A stretch of 16,847 nucleotides of DNA. Source: CAZOVK01 sp964583165 (GTDB lineage Bacteria > Bacillota > Clostridia > Lachnospirales > WRAX01). The translations under genes and the position numbers were made by a program. Location of the stretch: positions 1-16,847 of the forward strand of contig CAZOVK010000052.1 of the NCBI GenBank assembly GCA_964583165.1. The letters run 5' to 3'. A model generated the notes under the pieces. It ran no database searches and was not told where the DNA came from. It was given only the letters and a program-made list of their open reading frames with translations. Position 1 is the stretch's first letter; each line of letters opens with the position of its first letter. Below are positions 16,054-16,847 of this stretch, one piece after another.

Positions 16054-16069
16054 TATAAATGAATAATAT
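16050..16069. repeat. 7-bp A/T palindrome in the leader of the FliD-like gene
   Basis: ATATTAT (16050-16056) and ATAATAT (16063-16069) are inverted copies separated by 6 nt. They overlap the end of the -10 box and the likely transcription start, where an operator would act. A/T richness raises the odds of chance. Confidence 0.4.
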
Positions 16070-16109
16070 TCTAACAAAGCATCTACGCGTGTTTGAAAGG
16101 AGGGAAACA

Positions 16110-16847
16110 ATGATTAACAATGTAGGGCTTTACAACAGCAATAATCTGTATCTAAGCAATCTCTATGGTTCACAAAACACCAACTCGTCACTTTCGTCAC
16201 TGTTGAACAACTTGAACTCCAAGAAGAACGACACGACGACGAACCTTATGAACGCGTATAAGACCAGCTTAACCCAGACCGCGAACCTTGTCGGAAACTT
16301 GAAGGAGCTGAGCGCCCAAGGCAGACAGTTATCAGCCTACGGCACGAATGTCTGGTCAAAGGGTGAGGCCGTTTCTTCTGACAACTCTGTACTTACGGCT
16401 GAAATGACGGGTAACCGAACGAGCCTGACCTACAATGTCAACGTTGAACAAGTCGCACTGGCGCAGATAGACAAATCCGCAAAGGTTGAATCAAACGCGG
16501 CGACGGCATTGAGCCAAGGTGAGAACACGTTTAATATCAGCGCGGGTGAGCGTTCGATTGAAGTTAAGGTTGACATCAGTGCGAACGATACGAACAAAAC
16601 CGCGTTTACAAAGATTGCGAATGCGATTAACGCCACGAACAGCGGCGTCAAAGCTTCTGTTGTGAACGAAAACGGCAACTCGCAACTCGTTCTCACGGGC
16701 GCGACAGGCGAAAGGAACGGTTTCAGCTTCACAGGTCAGAATGCGGAGGCATTGAGCCTTACAACAACTCAGAGCGGTCAAGACGCGAAGTATTCTGTCA
16801 ACGGTATCAACTACCAATCTGACAAGAATCAAAATAAAATCGGCATC
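16110..16847 (+). CDS. fliD: FliD-like flagellar filament cap protein, 5' part
   Basis: An open frame of 246 codons runs from the ATG at 16110 to the right edge, after a near-perfect AAAGGAGGG site. FliD caps the growing flagellar filament and folds exported flagellin. The recognisable parts are the FliD N-terminal core, SVLTAEMTGNRTSLTYNVNV (residues about 92-111) with EQVALAQIDKSA after it; a flagellin hook 'IN' motif, AFTKIANAINATNSGVKASV followed by NENGNSQLVLTGATGERNGF; and QDAKYSVNGINYQSDKN near the edge, the 'DA..tvnG' pattern of FliD. The usual start, with a 'GLgSGlDvd..V..LM' helix, is replaced by an Asn/Ser-rich stretch (about 1-35), so this is an atypical member. The missing C-terminus leaves open a related filament-associated protein. 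It has no Sec signal, as expected for flagellar export. It diverges from the exporter operon and is probably controlled as a late flagellar gene. Confidence 0.72.
   Translation, partial: MINNVGLYNSNNLYLSNLYGSQNTNSSLSSLLNNLNSKKNDTTTNLMNAYKTSLTQTANLVGNLKELSAQGRQLSAYGTNVWSKGEAVSSDNSVLTAEMTGNRTSLTYNVNVEQVALAQIDKSAKVESNAATALSQGENTFNISAGERSIEVKVDISANDTNKTAFTKIANAINATNSGVKASVVNENGNSQLVLTGATGERNGFSFTGQNAEALSLTTTQSGQDAKYSVNGINYQSDKNQNKIGI

Larger units (their letters stand above)
15955..16109. other. Divergent intergenic region
   Basis: This is the only sizeable non-coding stretch in the window (155 nt). It is A/T-rich compared with the genes and contains both outward promoters, the two inverted repeats described separately, and the strong AAAGGAGGG ribosome binding site (16096-16104) 5 nt before the ATG at 16110. 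I see no terminator or small RNA in it. Confidence 0.8.

Noticed and set aside
16430..16832. Two overlapping minus-strand frames opposite the FliD-like gene
   Set aside because: The plus-strand frame has a strong ribosome binding site and FliD motifs; the antisense frames have neither.
1..16847. tRNA, rRNA, CRISPR array, insertion sequence, phage or attachment site
   Set aside because: Reading both strands I found no cloverleaf, rRNA signature, regularly spaced repeat, transposase, integrase or terminal repeats.

Overview
The window looks like a chromosomal segment of a flagellated, low-to-mid G+C Gram-positive bacterium, most likely an anaerobic Firmicute (Clostridia). The grounds are strong AGGAGG/GGGGG-type ribosome binding sites, very tight gene spacing, a DnaE with an apparently intact PHP domain, a SpoVB/YtgP-type flippase, an EcsA-like ABC ATPase, and a FliD-like flagellar gene preceded by a sigma-D (sigma-28)-like -10 box. 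The taxonomic placement is inference. I see no rRNA, tRNA, CRISPR array, insertion sequence or phage gene.

Layout. Nine genes run on the minus strand from 15954 down past base 1, with gaps of 1 to 45 nt and one 11-nt overlap, so they could be one long transcript. In transcription order they are: an ABC exporter with fused membrane and ATPase domains (15954-14200); a SpoVB/YtgP/MurJ-like flippase with a GTG start (14166-12538); a MATE-family transporter (12528-11116); an EcsA-like ABC ATPase (11106-10390) overlapping its large permease (10400-8772); an M20 amidohydrolase (8756-7599); dnaE, the DNA polymerase III alpha subunit (7559-4089); an Sfp-type 4'-phosphopantetheinyl transferase, whose start should be the ATG at 4087; and a very large M14 zinc-peptidase-like protein whose 3' end lies off the left edge (3373 to before 1).

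A 155-nt divergent intergenic region (15955-16109) separates this block from a plus-strand FliD-like gene (start 16110) that runs off the right edge. The region holds an extended -10 box for the minus-strand operon, a GCCGATAT box for the flagellar gene, a perfect 9-bp inverted repeat spanning both promoters, and a second 7-bp palindrome downstream of the GCCGATAT box.

How the genes may work together. The upstream half of the operon is rich in exporters: two ABC systems and two MOP-superfamily transporters. The ATPase-permease-M20 hydrolase order recalls the ecs region of Bacillus. The downstream half is a mixture of replication (dnaE), carrier-protein activation (PPTase) and an unusual M14-like protein. 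The clearest candidate for something undescribed is that M14 protein: about 780 residues of unrecognised N-terminal sequence containing an apparent internal duplication, followed by a zinc-peptidase domain that keeps its zinc ligands but lacks the usual Asn-Arg substrate-binding pair.
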